Of a stretch of DNA of 64,000 nucleotides, positions 43,243-51,655 are shown one piece after another. Source of the DNA: Flavicella sediminum (GTDB taxonomy: Bacteria; Bacteroidota; Bacteroidia; Flavobacteriales; Flavobacteriaceae); assembly GCF_006381105.1 (NCBI RefSeq), contig NZ_VDET01000002.1, positions 248,001 to 312,000 of the forward strand. Reading direction: 5' to 3'. The notes beneath the pieces were generated by a model. That model was not told the DNA's origin. It saw nothing but the letters and a program-made list of their open reading frames with translations, and did not search any database. The position numbers and the translations under genes are program-made. Within the stretch, counting starts at the first letter, position 1; each line of letters opens with the position of its first letter.

Positions 43243-44898
43243 CTATTCTTTACATATTTTATAAGTACTTGAGCTTTTTGCGTTGCTTAATCTTAACAAA
43301 TAAACTCCTTTTGAAAACTCACTGAAATCAAGCTCTATTTTATTGGCATTCTCTTTACAATTAGTTGTAGAAATTAACTGTCCGTTGCTACTATAGATGC
43401 TACAATTATCAAAATTCGTATCTGGAGTCATAATTGTTAAAATATCTTTAACGGGATTAGGGTAAATAGCCACCTTACTAAATTCATTCTCTATTACTGA
43501 CAATTCTGACTTTTCATAAACTTCGACTTCAGCAATATTCAATGCAACTCCAGAAGTATTTGCTTCAACTCGAACAATTTTACCCGTTTTATTTACCTCC
43601 ATAATCACGTACGGATCAGGATAACTTGTATAGGTTTTAGAATATGTCGTAATTCCACTATCATCCCTCACATACACTGTAAAATTCTCTAACCTATTTT
43701 TACAACAATTGTCTGTTCTATTAAATACTCTGATATAACCTATTTCATTATCGCCCCCTAAATCTACTTCCCAATAGGGCGGTGTGTCGTTACCACTTAT
43801 AATTGATAAAGAATTATCTGCAAGAAAACCATCAGTAATACCATCAATGGCTTTATCTGCAGTAGCCCCAGAGTATCCAACAGATGATTGTGTTGCTGTT
43901 CCGTCAAGCGCAAGATTAACACCTAAATCCGGAGTAACTTCTTCTTTTAAATACTTAGACATATAAATTTCGTTGAGCGCTGTCAGTTCTCCACTCCCTT
44001 TAAATATATTATTCCCTGAATTATAAATAACCAAACCATCTACCTTATTTGCGATAGCTGCATCTATTCGTGTTGTTGTACTTCCATCTCTACCAATACT
44101 GTTATTTACTTCAGAATCCCAAACAGGCAACGGATTTGCCACTCCGCCGGTAGTATTATTTTTAGCAGCCGTAATAAACGTAGCCCAAGAAGAATCATTA
44201 GAACCTAAATTATGACTTGATGCAACTGTAATATACTCGCCAATATTGGTATTGTTCATGACATTTATTGAAGCAGGAATACCCCAAGCACAAGGACCTA
44301 TCAATTCTGGTACATTAGGAATGTCTCCGTTCGCAAAAAAAGATTCCATATTTGACTTGACACCACTATAAATGGCGTTAATTTGGGCGGCAGTCCAACC
44401 TGCATCCACGCGTCCATCTTCATTAAATGGATTGATCCATTTAAGACCTGGATAATCTAAAACAAACTGTGAAACTGTATTTATTACAGTAGCCGTTGCG
44501 GTTGCATTATTTTTAGTAGCAATAAGATCTGCACTACGCAGACTTCCACTAGCAATTCTTCGTGCACCTGAATCTTGTGCAGGGTTTGCGTAAATAAGAA
44601 AGCCTTGAGATTTAGCTTGCTCAAAAAAATACTTCATTATATTTTCATCATAATCCCAACCTGCAGGAAAAATAGGGATACGAATACCATTTACTTTCAT
44701 GGTCGTAAAACCTTTTAGTAAATTATCGGCCTCTGTTTCTGTTGTGATATCTTTCGTTATAAAACGCTGCTTCACATCTCCAACAACATAATCCATGTCA
44801 TTGGTATAAATAGATTGACCAAATCCATTACTATGGATTACAATAAGAATCAAAACAATAAATATCCCTCTAATTCCGTTGTATTTTTTATCTAACAT
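43243..44898 (-). CDS. Putative glycoside hydrolase + F-type-lectin-like domain + T9SS tail
   Basis: The product has 551 residues from ATG 44898 (a GTG lies at 44907); the signal ends SNGFGQ. A barrel-like catalytic region (about 30-330) has IYTNDMDYVVGDVKQRFI, VNGIRIPIFPAG, GFLIYANPAQ, KWINPFNEDGRVD with Glu160, ELIGPCAWGIPASI and PVWDSEVNNS with Glu263. A galactose-binding-like domain (about 335-460) has ATQSSVGYSGATADKAIDG and VFNRTDNCCKNRLENFTVYV, which resembles F-type (fucose-binding) lectins. A T9SS type A tail (about 470-551; VAIYPNPVKD, KGVYLLRL) follows. The two Glu positions fit a retaining GH-A enzyme. The family is unassigned; close homologues are at 44965-46581 and 59058-61229. 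Confidence 0.65.
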   Translation of the reverse strand: MLDKKYNGIRGIFIVLILIVIHSNGFGQSIYTNDMDYVVGDVKQRFITKDITTETEADNLLKGFTTMKVNGIRIPIFPAGWDYDENIMKYFFEQAKSQGFLIYANPAQDSGARRIASGSLRSADLIATKNNATATATVINTVSQFVLDYPGLKWINPFNEDGRVDAGWTAAQINAIYSGVKSNMESFFANGDIPNVPELIGPCAWGIPASINVMNNTNIGEYITVASSHNLGSNDSSWATFITAAKNNTTGGVANPLPVWDSEVNNSIGRDGSTTTRIDAAIANKVDGLVIYNSGNNIFKGSGELTALNEIYMSKYLKEEVTPDLGVNLALDGTATQSSVGYSGATADKAIDGITDGFLADNSLSIISGNDTPPYWEVDLGGDNEIGYIRVFNRTDNCCKNRLENFTVYVRDDSGITTYSKTYTSYPDPYVIMEVNKTGKIVRVEANTSGVALNIAEVEVYEKSELSVIENEFSKVAIYPNPVKDILTIMTPDTNFDNCSIYSSNGQLISTTNCKENANKIELDFSEFSKGVYLLRLSNAKSSSTYKICKE

Positions 44899-44964
44899 AT
44901 GTACCACTATCTAAATTACCCGATGAATACAAGCTCTTAAGAAAAACACTGTGTATTTTCTCAA

Positions 44965-46581
44965 CTACTCTTTAACAACCTTAAAGGTTTTTGCATACTT
45001 AGCACCTTCCAACTTCAATACATAAATTCCTTTTGAAAAAGTGCTCATGTCAATTTCATTAGATGTACTGTGCAAATCTCCTTTTAAAATTATTTGACCG
45101 TTTATAGTAAAAAGTGTAAAACGATCGAATTCTACATCTGGTGTTTCTACAGTTAATTTATCAACTACAGGATTTGGATAGGCACTTACATTTACATCCT
45201 CAATAGTTCCTACAGACAATTCATCTGGAGCAAAAACTTGAACTTCTGCTAAAGTCAAGCCAGCGGTTGCATTTAATTGAATTTTAATAATTCGCCCTTG
45301 CACACCACCTGCATCGGCAACTACCGAAGGATCTGGATAGGTATCATAGGTTTTTGAATAGGTTGTAACACCACTACTGTTGATAACCGACACGGTAAAA
45401 TTGCTCATATTTGCTTTACAACATCCATCCGTTCTGTTATACACTTTAATTTCTCCAATTGTTTTATTCGATCCAAGATCAACTTGCCACCATGGATTTG
45501 CTTCACTATTTGTCACTGTAACAGAACCTGAACCAAAATTACCATTGGTATCTCCATCAATAGCCAAAGAAGCCTCTTTATTAAAACTTGGATTTGTAGA
45601 TGATTGCGAAGCAAAACCACTAAGTGCCAAGTTTACTTTTTCAACTTCATCTAAATACAAAGCCATCATTGCTTCTCCGCCAGCATTTATAGACCCCGTA
45701 GTTAAACTAATTGTATTCCATGAATTGTATAAAACCAATCCATCAACTTTATTTTCTATTGCTTTTTCCAAACGCGTCCCGGTCCCTTTGGCATCATTAT
45801 GATTTACCTCAGAATCCCATACAGGTAGGCTTTCAGCATCAGCTAAAGCAATAAAATCATCCCACAAATTATGATTAAAACCTAAATTATGTGCCGTTGC
45901 AACAGTAATATAATCAGTGATCCTCGTCTCTTTTAACATATCAATACCTGCAACCAAGCCCCAAGTACAAGGACCAATTAACTCTGCTCCATTTAAACCA
46001 TGATTGTAAAGTCTTTGATATATTTCATTGATTTGACTGATACTCCAAGTACTATTAGTAGCCCTTCCATCTTCATTAAAAGGATTGATCCATTTACAAT
46101 TTGGATAGGTATTTGAAAATTCTATTACTCTATTTACCAATTCATCAGTTGCTGCTTGAACACCTTTTACACCAGCATCTTCACCTTCGGTTGCACCATT
46201 ACCATTTAGCCTATTATTAGCAACTCTATGACCTCCACCTCCTTGTGCTGGATTTGCAAAAATAACAAAGCCTTGCGCCAAAGCTTGTATATAAAAATAA
46301 TCAAACATTTGTTTGTTCGGGTTCAAATCTACGCCATTAACATCTCTACCGAAAAGAGGTATACGAACACCATTCACTCCCATATTTTTAAACCCTAACA
46401 ACAAATTATCAACCTGTGTTTGAGTAGTCACTTTATTGGTAATAAATGCTTGCTTTGTATCACCTAAAACATAATCCATGTCGTTCACATACTTTTGTGC
46501 AAAGCCCGTAAAATGAACACAACAAACAAGTAAAACAATCCATGTGCTTTTGAAATTACTAGTGTATTTTTCTATCCTCAT
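44965..46581 (-). CDS. Putative glycoside hydrolase + F-type-lectin-like domain + T9SS tail (paralogue)
   Basis: The 538-residue protein has a signal ending FTGFAQ and the same domain order as its downstream neighbour. The catalytic part has YVNDMDYVLGDTKQAFI, VNGVRIPLFG, GFVIFANPAQGGGGHRVA, KWINPFNEDGRAT with Glu170, ELIGPCTWGLVAG and PVWDSEVNHND with Glu258. The binding domain has ASQSSTNPSFNKEASLAIDG and VYNRTDGCCKANMSNFTVSV. The T9SS type A tail has VSAYPNPVVDKLTVE and KGIYVLKLEG. It lies 66 bases upstream of the paralogue, and the pair arose by tandem duplication. It has its own operator-promoter and is the first gene of unit C. Confidence 0.67.
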   Translation of the reverse strand: MRIEKYTSNFKSTWIVLLVCCVHFTGFAQKYVNDMDYVLGDTKQAFITNKVTTQTQVDNLLLGFKNMGVNGVRIPLFGRDVNGVDLNPNKQMFDYFYIQALAQGFVIFANPAQGGGGHRVANNRLNGNGATEGEDAGVKGVQAATDELVNRVIEFSNTYPNCKWINPFNEDGRATNSTWSISQINEIYQRLYNHGLNGAELIGPCTWGLVAGIDMLKETRITDYITVATAHNLGFNHNLWDDFIALADAESLPVWDSEVNHNDAKGTGTRLEKAIENKVDGLVLYNSWNTISLTTGSINAGGEAMMALYLDEVEKVNLALSGFASQSSTNPSFNKEASLAIDGDTNGNFGSGSVTVTNSEANPWWQVDLGSNKTIGEIKVYNRTDGCCKANMSNFTVSVINSSGVTTYSKTYDTYPDPSVVADAGGVQGRIIKIQLNATAGLTLAEVQVFAPDELSVGTIEDVNVSAYPNPVVDKLTVETPDVEFDRFTLFTINGQIILKGDLHSTSNEIDMSTFSKGIYVLKLEGAKYAKTFKVVKE

Positions 46582-46730
46582 ATTTCCTATTTATTTTTGG
46601 CTTATAGCCTCTAAAATTCTTTAAAATATTTTTACTTTTTGAAGAGAATGGTATTGATCATTTACAGCTTTCAAACAACATTCTCATCACTTCTATTTAT
46701 AAAGTAAACGCAACGAAAACTTTATACTTA

Positions 46731-46789
46731 CAAAGTAAAGATAATTCGCACTTATAAAATTCTCAATTAAGGTGTCAATTTGTTGCTTA
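46731..46789 (-). promoter_or_regulatory. Promoter and operator of unit C
   Basis: In + strand coordinates, ACAAAGTAAAGAT (46730-46742) holds a near-consensus -7 box. TTCTCAATTAAGG starts at 46760 and TGTCAATTTGTTGCTTA runs to 46789. The same block, including the -7 flank, is repeated almost exactly at 49258-49317. The rest of 46582-47053 is AT-rich, apart from the terminator at 46961-47007. Confidence 0.75.
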
Positions 46790-46960
46790 CAATTACATAA
46801 CCGTTGATAAAGCTTAAGCTATCCAAGATCAAACAGATATTACTCATATCTTAGACTCTGTTAATTTTTATCAGAAAACAATTCAAAAAACGACAATTAA
46901 AATCAAAATAGAGCCCAAAAAAAACACCTACTTCAATTAGAAAAAACATTGAATTTCATC

Positions 46961-47007
46961 AAAAAAAAGAGGTTTATTTTCACAAAATAATTGTAAAAAC
47001 AAACCTC
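46961..47007 (-). terminator. Intrinsic terminator after unit B
   Basis: GAGGTTT (46969-46975) pairs with AAACCTC (47001-47007), and the stem extends inward imperfectly (TTTT with AAAA). On the - strand eight T follow. It lies 47 bases after the stop of the 49198->47054 gene. Confidence 0.8.
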
Positions 47008-47053
47008 AAAAAGAATACGCTAATTTCTGTTTTAAATTACAAAAACCAACTAT

Positions 47054-49198
47054 TTATTGAATAATAATTTTTCCTGTATAAGCTCCTAAACTCGTTGCTA
47101 TTTTAACTACATACATTCCGCTTGGTAACGTACTCACATTTATTTCAGAACGCAACTCATGTACTTTCTTTACTTGTTTACCCGCACTTGTATAAATGCT
47201 TAATTCTACGGCATTCTTTTTTAAATCTTCAGAATAATTCAAATTCAAAACACCATTGGTAATTACAGTAGGAAAAATTTTAATTTTAGAAGTAATTGAA
47301 TTGATATCTACAGACAGTTCCCCTTGTTTATATACTTCTTGCGTATACGCTACAGGAGAGGCATGATCGCGATACATAATTCCTGAACTACTTAAGGTTA
47401 CAGGGTTACGAACTGACATCAATGAATAAACCGGTTTATCTGGTTGCCATGTAAAGACTGCGTAGCGCTCAATAAAACTTGTATTGTCCAACATATTCAT
47501 ATAAGATTCTAAGCCAACACCTGCCGCTTCATTTGAAGCAGGTTGATCTGTCCAAGTTGCTCCGTAATTAAATTCTTTAATCCATATAGGACGTTTCCAT
47601 TTATCGTGAATTGCCTTTAACCAATTATAAAAATTTTGTGCAGAAGTTTTCTTGTAATAATGCACCACTATATAATCTACACGATAGCCTTTTGCTTCGG
47701 CTTTGGTCATAAACTCATCGCGCCATACTCCACCTTTTGCATTGTCTTTATTGGCAGGTGAGCCCAATCGCAAACCAGAAGCCAACATGTCTTCATATTT
47801 TTCAATCGCTTTGTCAACTGTCATATTTGCTTGCTCAGAACCATCCGGTTCATTAAAAGCCATATAATGAGCAATATCCATTCTTTTCCCTAAATTTATT
47901 GCATTGGCTACGGAACCACCTCCCCATTGGTTGGGAACAAATTTAGCGTTTTGAACATCTAGTCCAGAAATACTCCAGTTATAATGCCATGAATTGTCAA
48001 ACTCTTGAATTACATCTGTACCTTTTCCTGCCATTCCTTTTTTATGCACATCAAACCAAGGAGAAACACGTATAAAAGAGGCTTTCTTTTGTAAATCTTG
48101 CGTTAAATTGATTCTTAAATTTTCTTCTGAAGCTATATAAACTTTGCTTGCTCCGGTTCCGGTTACATTTTCTGCAAAAGTGACCATATACCCTTTATCC
48201 AAGGTAAAGGAAACAGCCCAATCATCGTATTCTCCCAAAGTACCATTGTAATAACCACAATATATTTCATGTTCTTCACCTGTAAACTCATAGCCTGAAT
48301 AAATTTTTAAAACTGGATCATTGACCAAAGATGCTTCAAAAATTGCTTGTGCTTCTTGTAATTCTGTCAAAGAAGCATCAATTGCAGTCGATTCTGAATC
48401 ACAATCGGCTAGTATTGCATTTGCATCATCTACGATCGTTTGAAAAGCATTAACAGCATCTTGTGGATACTGGTTGTATTTATCTCCTATGGCAGCTGAA
48501 CCAAGTACCGTTTCCGCCGCAGTTGTATTACTTGCTAAAAGCAAACGATTGGCTGCGCCACTTAGTAATGAAATATTGTCGAAATAAAACTGTCCACTAT
48601 TTCCATACATATAAATTAAACGAATATTAATTTTTGCAATATCTTCAGCGGCTTCTAAAAAAGGCGTATCCGAAACTCCATTCACCTCCATTAACGACCC
48701 GTTGTTATAAAACTGAACCGTGTTCGTGTCAAAATTCACTTTGGTTTCAAGCGTATACACCGTGTTTTTCAAAAAATTCTCAAAAGGAGTTCCTTGAATA
48801 AAACCACCAGGATTTCCATTTTCCATGGTTGTGGAGTATTTAATAGAAGGCGTTGCTTTTCCTACCACAGTACTTGCTAAATACTTCCCTGTTGAAGAAA
48901 TTAAATCTATTTGACAGTTTACCGTATTTCGTGTAGCAGTAACATCAAAAGAAAAAGAAGAATTATCGGAAGTCGGACTAAACGTACGGAACGCCGATGG
49001 CATGGTTGTATTGTGATTAAACTTTAGTCTACCCCCTTCCACAGTAACCCTTCCAGAAGTATTATATTCTGTCCAGCCGATAGATTGAATTGTTCCTTCT
49101 TCAAAAGTATCATCCACCGCCTTACCGCAAGAGCTGGATTGCGCAAAGCTATTAATCGCAAAAAACAGTGCGAGTATGTACGTGTAATTTAGTTTCAT
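47054..49198 (-). CDS. Multidomain GH128-like hydrolase, T9SS-exported
   Basis: The product has 714 residues from ATG 49198 (MKLNYTYILALFFAINSFAQ; the same start as its paralogue, so an upstream TTG at 49294 is rejected). Domains in order: jelly roll (about 22-215), a FIVAR-like helical segment (about 225-290; YNQYPQDAVNAFQTIVDDAN), a small beta domain (about 295-385; LKIYSGYEFTGEEHEIYCG), a catalytic barrel of the Asl1/GH128 kind (about 385-625; HYMAFNEPDGSEQ with Glu450 as acid/base, VDYIVVHYY, IWIKEFNYGATW with Glu542 as nucleophile) and a T9SS type A tail. GH128 members cut beta-1,3-glucan; the substrate here may differ. It is a single-gene unit. Confidence 0.75.
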   Translation of the reverse strand: MKLNYTYILALFFAINSFAQSSSCGKAVDDTFEEGTIQSIGWTEYNTSGRVTVEGGRLKFNHNTTMPSAFRTFSPTSDNSSFSFDVTATRNTVNCQIDLISSTGKYLASTVVGKATPSIKYSTTMENGNPGGFIQGTPFENFLKNTVYTLETKVNFDTNTVQFYNNGSLMEVNGVSDTPFLEAAEDIAKINIRLIYMYGNSGQFYFDNISLLSGAANRLLLASNTTAAETVLGSAAIGDKYNQYPQDAVNAFQTIVDDANAILADCDSESTAIDASLTELQEAQAIFEASLVNDPVLKIYSGYEFTGEEHEIYCGYYNGTLGEYDDWAVSFTLDKGYMVTFAENVTGTGASKVYIASEENLRINLTQDLQKKASFIRVSPWFDVHKKGMAGKGTDVIQEFDNSWHYNWSISGLDVQNAKFVPNQWGGGSVANAINLGKRMDIAHYMAFNEPDGSEQANMTVDKAIEKYEDMLASGLRLGSPANKDNAKGGVWRDEFMTKAEAKGYRVDYIVVHYYKKTSAQNFYNWLKAIHDKWKRPIWIKEFNYGATWTDQPASNEAAGVGLESYMNMLDNTSFIERYAVFTWQPDKPVYSLMSVRNPVTLSSSGIMYRDHASPVAYTQEVYKQGELSVDINSITSKIKIFPTVITNGVLNLNYSEDLKKNAVELSIYTSAGKQVKKVHELRSEINVSTLPSGMYVVKIATSLGAYTGKIIIQ

Positions 49199-49258
49199 TC
49201 GTTTTGGTTTTAATTTAATCTTTAGAGAGCTATAAAAGAACTCTATTTGGTTCTTAGA

Positions 49259-49317
49259 CAAAGTAAAGATTTTTGAAGGTTTTAAAATTCTCAATTAAGG
49301 TGTCAATTTGTTGCTTA
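49259..49317 (-). promoter_or_regulatory. Promoter and operator of unit B
   Basis: The near-consensus -7 box is in ACAAAGTAAAGAT (49258-49270, + strand), TTCTCAATTAAGG starts at 49288 and TGTCAATTTGTTGCTTA ends at 49317. Spacing to the box is 29 bases, as in units A, C and D. Transcription would start near 49252, 54 bases before ATG 49198. Confidence 0.75.
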
Positions 49318-49352
49318 AAAACTATAGCAAGTCTTATAGCCACAAACAAATA

Positions 49353-49381
49353 CAGCGTTTATAAGTATCTTATAAACGCTG
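49353..49381 (-). terminator. Perfect 13-bp hairpin ending unit A
   Basis: CAGCGTTTATAAG (49353-49365), a TAT loop and CTTATAAACGCTG (49369-49381) form a perfect stem. On the - strand it is followed by TATTTGTTTG, a moderate T-rich tail. It lies 43 bases after the stop at 49424 and separates units A and B. Confidence 0.7.
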
Positions 49382-49423
49382 CAAATAGGTAATTAAGTTC
49401 TTTATCTTAAAACGCTATAATTA

Positions 49424-51598
49424 TTATTGAATAATAATTTTTTGTGTAAAATAGCCTAAATCAGATGTTATTCTAACAATATAAACGCCACGTGACAACG
49501 AACTTACATTTACAACACCACTGATATCGCTCACTTTTTTTACTAGCTGCCCTGTGGTGCTAAAAATCGCTAATTCTAAACGACCGTTTTCAACTCTATC
49601 CAAATTCTTTATTGTAAAAACCCCTTCTGTAACGACTGTAGGAGAAATTACGAATCCTGATGCTACTGAATTAATAGCTACCGACAATTCGCCTTGTTCA
49701 TATGTTTCTTGTATATATGAAGGAGCTGGAGATTCAAAATCTCGATAAAACTGCCCAGTAATATTCAGTTCTCCATTGGTCATACCACCTATACCAGAAG
49801 CGGCTCCAAAGAAATAATACCAATTGTAACGCTCAATAAAATCAGCTCCTTCAAGAACTTCTGTCAAGCCTTTTATATTTGAATATCCTTGTTCCACAGT
49901 AAGATTTGCAGATCCCATATTTGGATTTCCATAATTGTATTCCGTCACCCAAATCGGAAGGTTATATCGATCATGAAGACCTTTAAAACGCTCTAAGAAA
50001 GTAGACTTTGAACGACGAACATAATCATGTGCAGGAATAAAATCTACACGATAGCCACGTGCAACACATGAATCCATAAATTCTTTAATCCAAGAATCTT
50101 CATTAAAAGAATCATTTGTTGAACTGTATTGTACATTCTCAACCCCTGGAGCTCCTAATCTAAGTCCGGAAGCCAATAATTTAGGATAAGCCTCCAAAGC
50201 TTGTTCAACCGTCAAATTCGATTGTCCTGAATTGTCGGGTTCATTAAATGCCATCAAATGATTGAATGACATATTCTGTCCAACGGCTTCCATCTTTGCT
50301 AATGAGGTCCAGTTATCAGACTTACTCCATGCCATTGGAACAAATTTCGATTCTGAACTCTCATTAGTCGCTGCCAAGCCCCAGTTATAATACCATGAAG
50401 TATTATAATTATCCGAGGTCGTCCATTTTACATCACCTAAACTTCCTTTTTTACCTACAGTAAACCAAGGACTCACACGTATAAATGAAATAGTCTCTTG
50501 CAAAGCAGCAGGCAAGTTAATTTCTAAATCTGCATCCTGAGCAATATATATTTTACTTACCCCTAAGCCATTTATATCTTGAGCAAAAGTAGCCATATAT
50601 CCTTTTTCTAATTTAAAGGAAACAGCCCAATCTTCAAACGTTCCTAAACCTCCATTATAATAACCACAGTATACTTCATGCTCACTTCCTGAAAAATCAT
50701 AACCAGAATACAATTTCAAAACAGGATCATTTACCTTGGTTGTTCCAAAGGTAGTTTCCGCTGTTTGCAAATCTGAAACTGCAGTATCTATCGCTGCAGA
50801 AGCAGATTCACAATTTGCAAGTACCGCATTGGCATTATCTATTTCCGATTGAAAAGCATCTACAGCAGTTTGTGGATACTGGTTGTATTTATCTCCTACT
50901 ATAGCAGCGTTAATTGCCTTTTGGGAAAATTCAATAGCATTAGACAATGATATTCTACTCTCATTAGCTTCGACAACCGTTAAATTATCAAGAAAAGCCG
51001 TTCCTGAGTTGCTATACATATACAGTAGTTTTGCATCAACTTTTGCAAAATTAGTCGTTGTTTCCAAAAACGGAATATTCTCTAATGTTAACAAGCCATC
51101 ATTATAAAAATCTACCGTCTGATTATCAAAATCAACATACATAGACAGAGAATAATTCTTATTCTTAGCAAACTTTGACGTTCCTATAACACCCGCAACA
51201 TAAGTTCCAGGTATTGTATTTACCATAGCAGTTGCATATTTTATATCTGTAGTCCCCTTTCCTAAAGCAATACTAGCAATATATTTTCCTTCAGAAGATA
51301 CTAAGTCCATCTGAAAATTCATCGTAGTTCGACTTCCTTGAACATCGAAAGAAAAAGAACAATTATTAGAAACGGCCGCAAAAGTTCGATAGGCCGAAGG
51401 AGTATTTTGAACAAGATTAAACTTCAAATAATCATTTACAACGGTGACACTCCCCGAAGTACTATATTCTGTCCAGCCTTCTGGCAAAGCACCTGCTGCG
51501 GAAAAAGTATCATCAACTACATTACCACAAGAGCTGGATTGGGCAAAGCTATTAATCGCAAAAAATAATGCGATTATATACGTGTAATTTAATTTCAT
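49424..51598 (-). CDS. Multidomain GH128-like hydrolase, T9SS-exported (paralogue)
   Basis: The 724-residue protein has the same signal peptide and domain order as the 49198->47054 gene: jelly roll (about 22-215), FIVAR-like helices (YNQYPQTAVDAFQSEIDNAN), a small beta domain (LKLYSGYDFSGSEHEVYCG), a GH128/Asl1-like barrel with FNHLMAFNEPDNSGQ (Glu453) and PIWVTEYNYGNPN (Glu553), VDFIPAHDYV, and a T9SS type A tail (GVYIVRITSDLGYFTQKIII in pieces). The barrel sequences have diverged more than the N-terminal parts, which suggests different cleavage preferences. It is the last gene of unit A, 57 bases after the first esterase gene. Confidence 0.75.
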   Translation of the reverse strand: MKLNYTYIIALFFAINSFAQSSSCGNVVDDTFSAAGALPEGWTEYSTSGSVTVVNDYLKFNLVQNTPSAYRTFAAVSNNCSFSFDVQGSRTTMNFQMDLVSSEGKYIASIALGKGTTDIKYATAMVNTIPGTYVAGVIGTSKFAKNKNYSLSMYVDFDNQTVDFYNDGLLTLENIPFLETTTNFAKVDAKLLYMYSNSGTAFLDNLTVVEANESRISLSNAIEFSQKAINAAIVGDKYNQYPQTAVDAFQSEIDNANAVLANCESASAAIDTAVSDLQTAETTFGTTKVNDPVLKLYSGYDFSGSEHEVYCGYYNGGLGTFEDWAVSFKLEKGYMATFAQDINGLGVSKIYIAQDADLEINLPAALQETISFIRVSPWFTVGKKGSLGDVKWTTSDNYNTSWYYNWGLAATNESSESKFVPMAWSKSDNWTSLAKMEAVGQNMSFNHLMAFNEPDNSGQSNLTVEQALEAYPKLLASGLRLGAPGVENVQYSSTNDSFNEDSWIKEFMDSCVARGYRVDFIPAHDYVRRSKSTFLERFKGLHDRYNLPIWVTEYNYGNPNMGSANLTVEQGYSNIKGLTEVLEGADFIERYNWYYFFGAASGIGGMTNGELNITGQFYRDFESPAPSYIQETYEQGELSVAINSVASGFVISPTVVTEGVFTIKNLDRVENGRLELAIFSTTGQLVKKVSDISGVVNVSSLSRGVYIVRITSDLGYFTQKIIIQ

Positions 51599-51655
51599 TC
51601 GTTTTGGTTTTAGGTTAATTATTGATCTTTTATTATTTTAATTTTTATGTTTTTT

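Noticed and set aside
45380-45802. Open frame of 140 codons on the + strand
   Set aside because: It lies wholly inside a well supported - strand gene with conserved domains, has no promoter or family features, and is a reading-frame shadow.
51599-51655. Separate promoter for the 51598->49424 gene
   Set aside because: Only 57 bases of AT-rich sequence, with neither the operator nor a -7 box; co-transcription with the esterases is simpler.
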